Assembly: GCF_001424185.1 (NCBI RefSeq)
Contig: NZ_LMOM01000032.1
Coordinates: 124,001-188,000, forward strand
Source: Deinococcus sp. Leaf326
Lineage (GTDB): Bacteria > Deinococcota > Deinococci > Deinococcales > Deinococcaceae
Length of the DNA stretch: 64,000 bases
Reading direction: 5' to 3'
The notes under the pieces were generated by a model. That model was given only the letters and a program-made list of their open reading frames with translations. It was not told the origin of the DNA and did no database searches. This document shows, in pieces, positions 20,234 to 30,788 of this stretch; position 1 is the stretch's first letter, and every line of letters begins with the position of its first letter. The position numbers were made by a program, and so were the translations under genes.

Positions 20234-21160
20234 TCAGGGCGTGCTGGTGGGAGGTAGCGACTCGTGCCCCAGACGCAGCACGATGTCCTGCGGGTAGTTG
20301 CCGAACGAGCGGCCGAAGAGGTTCAGGCCGCCGGCGTGCCGGGCGTCCTCCTTGATGCCCAGGCGAACCCGGATGTGGTGGTCCCGCGTGAGGTTCAGCC
20401 CGTTCAGCGTCACGTCCGAGAGCCGCTCGCCGTCGATCCAGGCGCCCTGCGGCGTGACGAGCCAGCGCTTGAGCAGGCCGTGGGTCGTCTGGTCCTCGGC
20501 CCACCAAGCCGGGGTCAGGCGGGCGCGCACGCCCCCGAAGTCGCCCGGCGAGGTCCAGGTGCCCACCTCCACGTCGTTGATCCACAGTGTGATGTCCGAC
20601 GGCCAGTGCTCGTCGAAATGGGGCGCCTCCGAACACAGTTCCAGACTCAGTTCGAGTCGAGTGGGGGCCGCGCCGTAGGGCACGTTGTTGGGAAAGGCGT
20701 ACTCGACGTAGCCGGCCCGGAACCACAGGATCTGCGCGAAGACGTGCTCGGGTTCGTAGAAGGAACGTGGGTCGTCAAGCATCCCGATGATCTTGTGCGC
20801 GGCGGCCAGCCCGCAGCTCGGTGCGGCGCGGATGAGGGTGTAGTTGCCCACCGGCATGCTGACCACCACGTCGCGGCTGTCCTGCACGACCGCCGCGCCC
20901 GGCAGCGTCAGCAGCAGTTCGTCGTAGCGTTTGCTGATGAGCTTCTGCGCGCCGCGCGTGCCCGGCACGTACTCGACGTGCAACAACCCGGCGTCTTCGA
21001 GCCGTTTGATATGGAAGCTCACGGTCGAGGCGGGCATGGCGAGCGCCGCCGTCAGCTCGGTCAGGTTCAGGACCTGGCTCGAGAGCAGGCTCAGAATCAG
21101 CATGCGGGTGTCGTTGCTCAGCGCGTGCGTCACCTTGACGAGGTGGGTGCCCTCGACCAT
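20234..21160 (-). CDS. ArsR-like winged-helix regulator with large C-terminal domain
   Basis: About 308 residues. Residues ~1-90 form an ArsR-type winged helix (ALSNDTRMLILSLL, MPASTVSFHIKRLEDAGLL) without metal-binding cysteines. The ~210-residue C-terminal part resembles COG4189-type predicted regulators and may bind a sugar ligand; it has many aromatic residues. It lies between the hemicellulose operon and the divergent GH2 gene and is the best candidate regulator for both. The start is uncertain: ATG 21160 has only a weak ribosome site, while a strong AAGGAGG is 7 nt before an in-frame CTG at 21202. Confidence 0.75.
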   Translation of the reverse strand: MVEGTHLVKVTHALSNDTRMLILSLLSSQVLNLTELTAALAMPASTVSFHIKRLEDAGLLHVEYVPGTRGAQKLISKRYDELLLTLPGAAVVQDSRDVVVSMPVGNYTLIRAAPSCGLAAAHKIIGMLDDPRSFYEPEHVFAQILWFRAGYVEYAFPNNVPYGAAPTRLELSLELCSEAPHFDEHWPSDITLWINDVEVGTWTSPGDFGGVRARLTPAWWAEDQTTHGLLKRWLVTPQGAWIDGERLSDVTLNGLNLTRDHHIRVRLGIKEDARHAGGLNLFGRSFGNYPQDIVLRLGHESLPPTSTP

Positions 21161-21332
21161 CAACGTGCGGGCCTCGCGCCGCTTGGGCGTGTGTGTGGGC
21201 AGGGGGCAGCCTCCTTCGGCAATAGTGTGGTTCCGCAACCGAGTAGTCCGGGAACTCGGCACTGCCCGGTCATGTATGGCCGGGGCCCACTCTAGCAACC
21301 CGCCCCGGTACGCCCCCCGGGACCCCCATTAG

Positions 21333-21362
21333 AAACCCGCGACTTTAGTTGAAAGTTTAGGG
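21333..21362 (+). promoter_or_regulatory. 30-bp shared operator element before the GH2 gene
   Basis: Same 30-bp layout as the element at 20152-20181: AAACCC at the left end, then GTTGA and GTTTAGGG at the right. TTGAAA at 21349-21354 would be the -35 box. The -10 region is poor (CAGGAT), which fits a promoter needing activation or a leaderless start close to 21377. Confidence 0.55.
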
Positions 21363-21376
21363 GCCGCGGTGCCAGG

Positions 21377-23293
<1,917 letters not shown>

Positions 23294-23302
23294 ACCGGGG
23301 GT

Positions 23303-23333
23303 GGGCGGCGCCTGCCGGAAAGGAGCGCCGCCC
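23303..23333. terminator. Bidirectional hairpin between GH2 and SDR genes
   Basis: A perfect 9-bp stem GGGCGGCGC/GCGCCGCCC with a 13-nt loop between convergent genes; no U-tract on either side. Confidence 0.5.
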
Positions 23334-23339
23334 GCCTGC

Positions 23340-24152
23340 TCAGGCCAGATCGGCCTCGACGACCGGAAAGCCCTCGACCGGGAAGGTGTCCACGTTCGCC
23401 GAGCGCTGCTGCACGAGCACGCCGCCGTCCACCGAGACGAACTGACCGGTGATGTACGCCGCGTCGTCCGAGGCGAGGAACAGCGCCGCGCCGGTCATGT
23501 CGCCGGCGGTACCGTAGCGGCCCAGCGGCACGGTCTGCTCGCGCACCCGCAGCTCGGCGTCCGTGAGGCCGTAGGTGTTGATGAAGCCCGGCACCACGCC
23601 GTTGACCCGGATGCCGTAGGGCGCGAGGTCCAGGGCCATCGCACGCGTCATCGCCTCGATTCCGCCCTTGGTCGCGTCGTAGGCCACGTTGCCCCGGTGC
23701 GCGCGGGTCGCCCCGCCCGAGGAGGTGCTGATGATGACACCGCGCCGCCGCCGGGCCATCACGCGCGCGGCGCGGTGCGAGCACAGGAACACGCTCCCCA
23801 GGTTCACGCCGATGATGCGGTCCCACCACGCCTCGTCGGCCTCCAGGAAGTGACGGGTGGTGTCGATCAGGCCCGCGTTGTTGTACAGCACGTCGACGTA
23901 TCCGAGCTCGGCCTCGACCCGCGTAAACATCGCCTCAACCTGTGCGGCGTCCGACACGTCGGCCGGGACGGCGAGCGCGGCGCCGCCCGAGGCCGTGATG
24001 CCCTCCACAACCGCTTCGACGAGCTCGGCCCGCACATCGTTTACGGCGACGCGTGCGCCCTCGGCAGCGAAGCGCTCGGCCACCGCGCGTCCGATGCCGC
24101 CGCCCGCGCCGGTCACCAGGACCACGCGGCCTTCAAATCTCCTGTCGCTCAT
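23340..24152 (-). CDS. Short-chain dehydrogenase/reductase
   Basis: A 270-residue classical SDR. Cofactor loop TGAGGGIG, structural NNAG, catalytic Ser in STSSGGATR, and YDATKGG (the YxxxK pair) are all present. C-terminal ITGQFVSVDGG is typical. The N-terminal ERFAAEGARVAVND, with an acidic residue after strand 2, suggests NAD rather than NADP. It lies 1 nt beyond the fused 5-oxoprolinase gene and so belongs to that operon; its substrate is unknown. Confidence 0.88.
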   Translation of the reverse strand: MSDRRFEGRVVLVTGAGGGIGRAVAERFAAEGARVAVNDVRAELVEAVVEGITASGGAALAVPADVSDAAQVEAMFTRVEAELGYVDVLYNNAGLIDTTRHFLEADEAWWDRIIGVNLGSVFLCSHRAARVMARRRRGVIISTSSGGATRAHRGNVAYDATKGGIEAMTRAMALDLAPYGIRVNGVVPGFINTYGLTDAELRVREQTVPLGRYGTAGDMTGAALFLASDDAAYITGQFVSVDGGVLVQQRSANVDTFPVEGFPVVEADLA

Positions 24153-24153
24153 C

Positions 24154-25737
24154 TCAGTCTTCTCCTTGGGGGTCCAGCACCCAGCGCCGCGCCCAGCCGT
24201 GGGGCGGGCCGGACACCAGGGGCCGGAACACTATGCGCTGGTTGGGCCGCAGTTGCGCCGCGAGCGGCAGGTCGTCGGGGTGGATGACGGCCGGCTTGTG
24301 GTAGCCGCCCAGGCGGCCCCGGTCGTTCAGCAGCAGGATGGGTTGCCCGGCCGGCGTGACCTGCACCGCGCCGTGCGGGGTCGCCTCGCTCACGACCCCC
24401 CCGCCCGGCACTTCCGGCCCCTCCAGGCGCACGCCCATGCGGTCCTGCTCGCGCACGGTGAAGGGCGCGCTCGCCAGCGCCACTAGGGCCTCGTAGCTCG
24501 CCTGCGGGCCGGGCAGCAGCCGCAGCCGGACCTCATCGCGCGGGGGAGTCAGCGGGGGGGCTGTGTCACCGAAGTAGCCGGTGGCTACCATGCCCTCTCC
24601 TATACCCAGCACGTCTCCGGTCCGCAGCGCGCGGCCCACCCGTCCAGTGAGGTCTACACTGCTGCTCCCCAGAAAGGGCAGGGTCTCCAGCCCGCTCGCC
24701 ACCGCGAGGTAACTGCGTGTGCCCCCCGCTGCCGGCCGGAAGCGCAGCGTTTCGCCCGCGCGCAGCCCGAACGCCGAGTGCGGGGGCACGGGCTCTCCAC
24801 CGACCACGGCCGTCATGCCGAAGCCGGCCACCGCCACCCGCAGGTCGCGCAGTGCCGTGAGGACCGGCCCCAGCAGTGTCAGCTCCAGCAGGGGCGTGCC
24901 AGGCGGGTTGCCAGCCAGCCGGTTGGCGAGGTTGGCAGCGCGGGGGTCGAGCGGGCCGCCGCGCGCCATGCCCACCTGCGCCTGCCGGAAACGCCCAGCG
25001 TCCACGAGCACGTCCAGCAGCCCCGGCTTCTCGACCCGCAAGGCAGGATACGCGGGGGTCTCCGGCCACAGCGGGCGCACCGGCGGCAGGGTGGGCGCGG
25101 GGCCGTCGCCCGGCACGAAGCGCACGGCGTCGCCCGGCGCCAGCAAGCAGGGTTCGGGCCGGTTCGGGTCGTACAGGGTGCGCAGGGCCGTGCCCAGCAG
25201 GTTCCAGCCGCCCGGCGACGGCAGGGGATACACGCAGGTCTGCGCGCCGGCTATGGCCACGGCGTTGAGGGGCACCGCCAGCCTGGGGGTGGAACGCCGG
25301 GGCAGCCGCAGCGCCGACTCGACCTCGCCCAGAAAGGGAAACCCGGGCGTGAAGCCCACCGCGTAGACGTGGTACGTGGGGGCCGTGTGCCGCCGGATCA
25401 CCTCGGCCGGGTCCAGGCCGGTGCGGACAGCCACGTCCGCGAGGTCGGCGCCGTCGTAGCGCACCGGAATCTCGATAGTGCGAGTCTGGTCGGTACGTCC
25501 GGCCTGTGTCACGTCATCCTGCACCGCATTCAGATGCCTCCGGACCCAGGCCGCGACGGCCGAGCGCGTCGTCTGCTCGGCGTTGTATTCCACGTACAGG
25601 GTGGTGTAGCCGGGGCACAGGTCGGTCACGGCCGGGGGCAGGTCGGCGCGCAGCGCGCGGTGCAGGGCCTGGACCCGCCCGTTGACCGCCCGCCCGATCT
25701 CGTCGCCGAAGACGACATAGAAGCCCTCGCCGCGCAT
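24154..25737 (-). CDS. pxpBC: Fused 5-oxoprolinase subunits PxpB-PxpC
   Basis: A 527-residue fusion. Residues ~1-215 are the PxpB/KipI domain (YVVFGDEIGRAVNGRVQAL, LCPGYTTLYVEY, GFTPGFPFLGEV). Residues ~235-527 are the PxpC/KipA domain (GLLDVLVDAGRFRQAQVGMARGGPLDPRA, QEDPRMGVRLEG-type segment near 455, and NDRGRLGGYHKPAVIHPDDL). With PxpA it forms ATP-dependent 5-oxoprolinase, opening pyroglutamate to glutamate. The ATG at 25737 is 4 nt after the pxpA stop. PxpB and PxpC are separate proteins in many bacteria. Confidence 0.92.
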   Translation of the reverse strand: MRGEGFYVVFGDEIGRAVNGRVQALHRALRADLPPAVTDLCPGYTTLYVEYNAEQTTRSAVAAWVRRHLNAVQDDVTQAGRTDQTRTIEIPVRYDGADLADVAVRTGLDPAEVIRRHTAPTYHVYAVGFTPGFPFLGEVESALRLPRRSTPRLAVPLNAVAIAGAQTCVYPLPSPGGWNLLGTALRTLYDPNRPEPCLLAPGDAVRFVPGDGPAPTLPPVRPLWPETPAYPALRVEKPGLLDVLVDAGRFRQAQVGMARGGPLDPRAANLANRLAGNPPGTPLLELTLLGPVLTALRDLRVAVAGFGMTAVVGGEPVPPHSAFGLRAGETLRFRPAAGGTRSYLAVASGLETLPFLGSSSVDLTGRVGRALRTGDVLGIGEGMVATGYFGDTAPPLTPPRDEVRLRLLPGPQASYEALVALASAPFTVREQDRMGVRLEGPEVPGGGVVSEATPHGAVQVTPAGQPILLLNDRGRLGGYHKPAVIHPDDLPLAAQLRPNQRIVFRPLVSGPPHGWARRWVLDPQGED

Positions 25738-25741
25738 CGCC

Positions 25742-26566
25742 TCAGCCCGGCGCGTCAGGCACGGGGAACATGCGCAGGGTGACGCCCTCGGCCTCCAGCG
25801 CGGCGCGCACGGCGCGGGCGATAGCGGGGGCCTGCGGGTTGTCCCCGTGGATGCACAGCGTGTCGGGCCGCGCCTCGAAGAAGCCACCGTCCATCGCCTC
25901 GACCCGGCCCTGCGTGACCATCAGGACCGCGCGCCGGGCCGCCGCCTGCGGATCGTGGATGCTCGACCCCGGCAAAGAGCGCGGAGCCAGCCGGCCGTCA
26001 CGCAGGTACGCCCGCTCTGGAAAGAGTTCGAGGACCACGGGTACGCCCAGCCGCCGCGCCTCCGTTTCCAGCAGGGTCGCGGGCAGCGCCACGAGCGGCA
26101 GGCCCAGGTCGCGGGCCGCCTGCGCGATGGCTTCGGCGGTCGGGGCATGGGTCCAGGCGCGGGTCGAGAGCGCGCCGTGCGGTTTGACGTGGCGCACTTC
26201 GGTGCCGCCAGCCCGCGCCATGCCCTGAAGCGCGGCGATCTGGTAGAGGGTATCGGCGTACTCCTCCTCGGGCGTGGCCTCGACGATCCGGCGCCCGAAA
26301 CCCACCCGGTCGGGGTAGCCGGGATGTGCCCCCACCCCCAGGCCACACGTGCGGGCCAGCTCCAGCGTGCGCCGGATGGTCAGCGGATCGCCCGCATGAA
26401 AGCCGCAGGCGACGTTGACCGAGGTCAGAGACGGAAAGAGAGCCGCGTCGTCGCCCAGCGCCCAGGGGCCGAAGCTCTCGCCCGCATCGGCGTTCAGGTC
26501 GATGCTCACGCTCTCCGGCTTAGCGGGGTCCTGCGCGGTCTGCTCTGCGGGATTCTGACTGTTCAC
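25742..26566 (-). CDS. pxpA: 5-oxoprolinase subunit PxpA (LamB/YcsF family)
   Basis: A 274-residue TIM-barrel-like subunit. Family signature DLNADAGESFGPWALGDD and NVACGFHAGDP at the N-terminus, GAHPGYPDRVGFGRR, and HVKPHGALSTRA. It works with the PxpBC fusion encoded next to it to recycle 5-oxoproline, a damage product of glutamine and glutamate. It starts with GTG at 26566 and carries about 20 extra N-terminal residues rich in Gln/Ala/Pro. Confidence 0.93.
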   Translation of the reverse strand: MNSQNPAEQTAQDPAKPESVSIDLNADAGESFGPWALGDDAALFPSLTSVNVACGFHAGDPLTIRRTLELARTCGLGVGAHPGYPDRVGFGRRIVEATPEEEYADTLYQIAALQGMARAGGTEVRHVKPHGALSTRAWTHAPTAEAIAQAARDLGLPLVALPATLLETEARRLGVPVVLELFPERAYLRDGRLAPRSLPGSSIHDPQAAARRAVLMVTQGRVEAMDGGFFEARPDTLCIHGDNPQAPAIARAVRAALEAEGVTLRMFPVPDAPG

Positions 26567-26631
26567 GGTCAGGACCCATTGTGCCCGATCTGCCGGGGCA
26601 GCGTCAGCCGGTCACCGGCGCCGCTCCAGTC

Positions 26632-27534
26632 TCAATCCGGGCGGCTGACCCAGGGCGGACGGGCGAGGGCCGCCGCGCCCATCAGGGGAGCGAGCTCGAA
26701 CGCCTGACTCTGGCGCACCCGGCAGCCGGGCAGGGCGTCGGCGACCTCCGGCCCGAACAGGCCGAAGGCCCGGCTCACGCTGCCGCCCAGCACCACCGTA
26801 TCGGCCCTGAACTGCTCGGCCCAGGGCCGCAGCAGCTCGCCGAGATCATAGCCGAACTGCCGGAACACCGCGTAGGCCAGCCGGTCTCCCGCATCGGCAC
26901 GCTGGGCCAGCACCACGGGGGGCAGGCGCTGCCCGAAGGCCTCCTCGCTCAGGCGCTCCAGGGTACGGCCGCAGGCGTGGTCCTCGAAGATGCCGGGATC
27001 GGCCGGCATGTTCCACAGTTCGCCGTCCGGCGGCACGTCCTCGCCGAACGTGACGACCTGGCCTCCGGCCACGAATCCCGACCCCAGGCCGGTGCCCAGG
27101 GTCAGCCCGATGAGGCGCGTGGCCGGGTCGGCGCCGGCGTTCCACCACTCGCCCAGCGCGAAGAGGTCGGCGTCGTTGCCGAACACGATCTCGGGCACGG
27201 TGCCCAGGTGGCCCACCTGCCCCCGCAGCCGCGAGGCCAGCAGGGGCCGCAGGGCCACGTCGTACAGTCCGGGAAACTTGTGGCGCATCTGCGAGCGGCC
27301 GCTGCGTGTGTCGAAGGGGCCCGGAACGGCCACCCCGATATGCACGGCCTCCAGGCCGCCCTCGCCGCAGGCCTCCAGCGCGGCCTGGGCCCAGGTGTCC
27401 AACAGGGTCTCCAGGGGCGCGGCGTGGTGCAGGCTGCGCCGCGCCGTGCGCCGCACCTGCCGGGTTTCCAGGTCCACCAGACCGGCCGTGACGTGGCTGC
27501 CACCCACGTCCAGGGTCAGCGCCGCCGGACTCAC
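26632..27534 (-). CDS. ROK-family sugar kinase
   Basis: A 300-residue ROK kinase, probably phosphorylating mannose or glucose released by the mannosidases. ATP-binding LTLDVGGSHVTAGLVD is at the N-terminus. FGNDADLFALGEWW holds the catalytic Asp, and LTLGTGLGSGFVAGG follows. The usual ROK zinc motif (CxCGxxGCxE) is reduced to HACGRTLE, so the zinc site looks incomplete. Its start overlaps the GH38 stop by 4 nt (ATGA), last in the GH125-GH38-ROK string. Confidence 0.85.
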   Translation of the reverse strand: MSPAALTLDVGGSHVTAGLVDLETRQVRRTARRSLHHAAPLETLLDTWAQAALEACGEGGLEAVHIGVAVPGPFDTRSGRSQMRHKFPGLYDVALRPLLASRLRGQVGHLGTVPEIVFGNDADLFALGEWWNAGADPATRLIGLTLGTGLGSGFVAGGQVVTFGEDVPPDGELWNMPADPGIFEDHACGRTLERLSEEAFGQRLPPVVLAQRADAGDRLAYAVFRQFGYDLGELLRPWAEQFRADTVVLGGSVSRAFGLFGPEVADALPGCRVRQSQAFELAPLMGAAALARPPWVSRPD

Positions 27535-30500
27535 GGCGTGCCTGCCGGGCTCAGCCGCAGCGAGACCGTCTCGAAGGGCCGTACCTGAAGGTGCAGGACG
27601 CCGTGTTCCAGCCGGTCACCGGCCTCCCCGGGCAGGGCGTCCTCAAGCAGGTTCAGCCGCTCCGCCGAGTAACGGCCAAGGGTCACGGTGGCCTCGCCGC
27701 GTTGCCCGGCAGGTTCGTACACCCGCAGGATCAGGCTCTGGCCGTCCTCGCTGCGCTTCAGGGCGCTGAGCATCAGGGGCAGACCGCCCAGGTGCGGCGC
27801 GGCGCGCAGCTCCAGTCGCCCGGCCTGGGCTAACAGGGGGCTGTTCAGGTCCAGCGCTTCCCGGGGGGTGTGTGCCCCGCGCCAGTCGCCCGCATGGGGA
27901 TACAGGGCGTAGGTCAGGGTGTGTGGGCCCAGGTCGGCCTGCGGATCGGGCCACATGGGACCGCGCACCACGCTCAGGGCCAGCAGACTGCCGCGTACAC
28001 TGTGGCCGTAACGCCCGTCGTTGAGCAGCGAGACGCCGTAGCCGGGCTCCGAGAGGTCCATCCAACGGTGCGCACTGACCTCGAAGTGTGCGGCGTCGTC
28101 GGGTGTGTTGCGGTGCGTGGGCCGGGGCTGGGCCCCCAGGGCGGTCTCGGCCCACGCCTCGTGCGCGCGCACGTTCAGGTCGCTCTCGGCGCGCAGCAGG
28201 GTGTGACGCTCCTGCCAGTCGAGGTCCAGCGTGATCTCCAGCCGCGCCGACCCGGCGCACAGCCGGAAGGTCTGCGTGACCTGACTCGCGCGCCAGGGCC
28301 GCGTCACCTGCACGGCGCCCCGCAGCGGCCCGTCCTCGACCACGCGCACGGTGCAGGGGCCATCCAGGACCTCGGTGTGCGCCGCGCCCAGGTCGCGCGC
28401 CACGTCCCAGGCGTCCCAGGCATAGGGGAGGTCCGGGTAGGCCCGCAGGACATGCCCCTGTGGCCCCAGCACCTCGCGCCCGGTCCGCAGGTCGGTCAGG
28501 CGCCGCAGCACTCCGTCCTCGCCGATCTCGGCCCGCAGGGCGCCGTTGTCCAGGACTGTGCCGGAATCGTCCTGGCGCACCGTGACGGACACCGGCAGGG
28601 AAGGCGTGGCGGCCGGGCCCGCGCTCCGCCGCAGGGTCAGCGTCCCCATCGCCGGCACGAGCTGGTCCGGGGCGTGAACGAGCAGGCCGCCTTCCACTGC
28701 CTGGGTGGGCAGCGCCGCGCCGCCGGCCGACAGCGGGCCCGCATCTGCGGGCAGCAGTACGCTCAGGGGGCGGGGCCAGGGGAGGGGATTGGCGACGGTC
28801 CAGGTGTCCGTCTCGGGGGTCCAGCAGGCGCGGGCCAGTTCGGCGGCGCGGGCCGCCACGCCCTCCAGCTCGGGCACCGTGTCGCCGTACACCTCGCGGA
28901 TGCTCGACCCCGGCAGGATGTCGTGAAACTGGTTGAGGAGCGTGGTCTTCCACAGCTCTCCGAGTTCGGACTGCGCACCTGCGCCTGCCCCGGTCCCTTC
29001 TTCCGGGTCGGCCCCAGCCAGGGCACACAGCGCCTCGGCCTCCAAGAGCCGGTGCTCGGCCTGACGGTTCAGGTGCTTGACGCGGGCCTGCGAGGTCAGG
29101 GTGCCCCGGTGCAGTTGCAGGTACAGCTCCCCCACCCACACGGGCAGACCCTCCTGCGGCAGGCGCCGGAACAGGTCGTCCACGCGGGTCATGTGCAGGG
29201 CGGGCAGACCCGGAAAGTCGCGCAGCAGGTCGTAGGCCTCCAGCATGGGCGCGCTGGGGCCGCCGCCACCGTCGCCGTAGCCGAAGGTAAAGAGGCTGAC
29301 CGGCGCCTCCTCGCCCCAGCCGGGCGCCGCCTTGCCGCCGAAATTTTCCCAGGTGCCCAGCAGGTCGCTGGGCTGGACGTCGCCGTTGTAGCCGCCCAGG
29401 CCGGGCCGGCTGCCACCGGGGTTGTTCAGGCTGTGCGCCGGAATGCGGGTGCCGTCCAGGCCTTCCCACATGAACAGGTCATGCGGAAAGCGCGTCTCCT
29501 CGTTCCAGTTGAGTTTGGTCGTGAAAAAGCCGGTCACGCCCCCCTGGACCAGCAGTTGCGGCAGCGCAGGCGTGAACCCGAAGGTGTCGGGCAGCCACGC
29601 GACCTCGCAGGTCCGGCCGAACTTCTCGCGGAAATACCCCTGGCCGTACAGCAGGTGCCGCGCGAGCGCCTCGCCGCCGCTCATCTGGCAGTCGGGTTCG
29701 ACCCACATGCCGCCCACCGGCTCGAACCGGCCCTCGGCCACCCGCCGGGTGATCTTCGCGAACAGTTCGGGGTCGTCCTGTTCTATCCAGGCATAAAGCT
29801 GCGCGCTCGACTGGTTGAAGGTGAAGTCGGGGTAGCGGTCCATCAGTTCCATGACGGTGTTCAGGGTCCGCACGCCCTTGCGCCGCGTCTCGGGGACCGG
29901 CCACAGCCAGCCCAGGTCAAGGTGGGCGTGGCCGGTCAGGGCCAGCCGGCCGCGCGGCGGGTACTCGGCGCGCAGGTGCGCCAGTCCGGCCCGGAGCTGC
30001 ATACAGGCGTGCGCGACGCGCGCGGTCACCTCGGGCGAAAGGGGCGTGGTGGGCGGCAGCTCGCGCGGCAGGCTCCAGATGCCCTGGGTGAACGACTCGC
30101 CCCCGCCCAGCTCGTGCAGCCGGGCCAGGTGGCCGGCCGCCGCCGAAGGCCACGCGAGCGCACCGACCACCTCGTCGGTGAGGTTCAGGAGCCGCGCGGC
30201 GATCTCCGCGCCGTAGCCCTGGCCTGTCAGATCGCTGCCGCCTTCCAGCGCGCCGCGCCCGAGCGTGCGGATGGCGGCGGCCGTCACCGTGAGGTCGTCG
30301 AGCAGCGCGGCGACCTGCGGCTGCGGCGCGCACACCCGCGCGCGTTCCAGGTGCGGGCGCGGGACCGGCGACCCGAATAGTCCGCGCGGAACCGCCACCA
30401 CCTCGGCGCTCAGGCGCTGGCCCGCGCGGGCGCTCCGAGTCAGTGGAGCGCGGCGGTGGTAGGGGTTCAGGCCGCCCCGGTAGACCACCTCACCGTCCAG

Positions 30501-30788
30501 CGAGGCCGTGAGCAGCGCCTCGCCGCCCACGTCGAGCAGCAGCTCCAGTGGCAGGCCCTCCCAGTCCGGCGTAACCGTCCACTCGCAGCGCAGCCGCACG
30601 GGCTGGTCGTCCAGGGTACCGGGGCCTTCGGGCCAGGGCTGACCTTCTTGCAGGCGCACTCCGGCTCGGCCCGGCGCCTGGAAGGTACAGTCGGTCAGTG
30701 TCACGGTGCGTTCGTCGCGCCACGCCCCCAGACGGCCCAGGTGGCCCTCGAGTTCCCGGAGCCGGCGTTCCAGACGCGAGAGGGTCAC
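27531..30788 (-). CDS. GH38 alpha-mannosidase
   Basis: A 1085-residue zinc-dependent retaining alpha-mannosidase, cytoplasmic (no signal peptide). The catalytic domain has the zinc motif GHAHLDLGWLWPVPETRRKG near residue 287 and the nucleophile Asp in AWLPDTFGFTPALPQLL. A central helical region and large C-terminal beta domains follow. It overlaps GH125 upstream and the ROK kinase downstream by 4 nt each. Together with GH125 it would dismantle alpha-linked mannosides, for example from fungal or plant glycans. Confidence 0.93.
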   Translation of the reverse strand: MTLSRLERRLRELEGHLGRLGAWRDERTVTLTDCTFQAPGRAGVRLQEGQPWPEGPGTLDDQPVRLRCEWTVTPDWEGLPLELLLDVGGEALLTASLDGEVVYRGGLNPYHRRAPLTRSARAGQRLSAEVVAVPRGLFGSPVPRPHLERARVCAPQPQVAALLDDLTVTAAAIRTLGRGALEGGSDLTGQGYGAEIAARLLNLTDEVVGALAWPSAAAGHLARLHELGGGESFTQGIWSLPRELPPTTPLSPEVTARVAHACMQLRAGLAHLRAEYPPRGRLALTGHAHLDLGWLWPVPETRRKGVRTLNTVMELMDRYPDFTFNQSSAQLYAWIEQDDPELFAKITRRVAEGRFEPVGGMWVEPDCQMSGGEALARHLLYGQGYFREKFGRTCEVAWLPDTFGFTPALPQLLVQGGVTGFFTTKLNWNEETRFPHDLFMWEGLDGTRIPAHSLNNPGGSRPGLGGYNGDVQPSDLLGTWENFGGKAAPGWGEEAPVSLFTFGYGDGGGGPSAPMLEAYDLLRDFPGLPALHMTRVDDLFRRLPQEGLPVWVGELYLQLHRGTLTSQARVKHLNRQAEHRLLEAEALCALAGADPEEGTGAGAGAQSELGELWKTTLLNQFHDILPGSSIREVYGDTVPELEGVAARAAELARACWTPETDTWTVANPLPWPRPLSVLLPADAGPLSAGGAALPTQAVEGGLLVHAPDQLVPAMGTLTLRRSAGPAATPSLPVSVTVRQDDSGTVLDNGALRAEIGEDGVLRRLTDLRTGREVLGPQGHVLRAYPDLPYAWDAWDVARDLGAAHTEVLDGPCTVRVVEDGPLRGAVQVTRPWRASQVTQTFRLCAGSARLEITLDLDWQERHTLLRAESDLNVRAHEAWAETALGAQPRPTHRNTPDDAAHFEVSAHRWMDLSEPGYGVSLLNDGRYGHSVRGSLLALSVVRGPMWPDPQADLGPHTLTYALYPHAGDWRGAHTPREALDLNSPLLAQAGRLELRAAPHLGGLPLMLSALKRSEDGQSLILRVYEPAGQRGEATVTLGRYSAERLNLLEDALPGEAGDRLEHGVLHLQVRPFETVSLRLSPAGTP

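Noticed and set aside
27870..30380. 836-codon open frame opposite the GH38 gene
   Set aside because: Runs antisense to a well-supported mannosidase; Gln/Arg/Gly-rich composition typical of GC-rich shadow frames.
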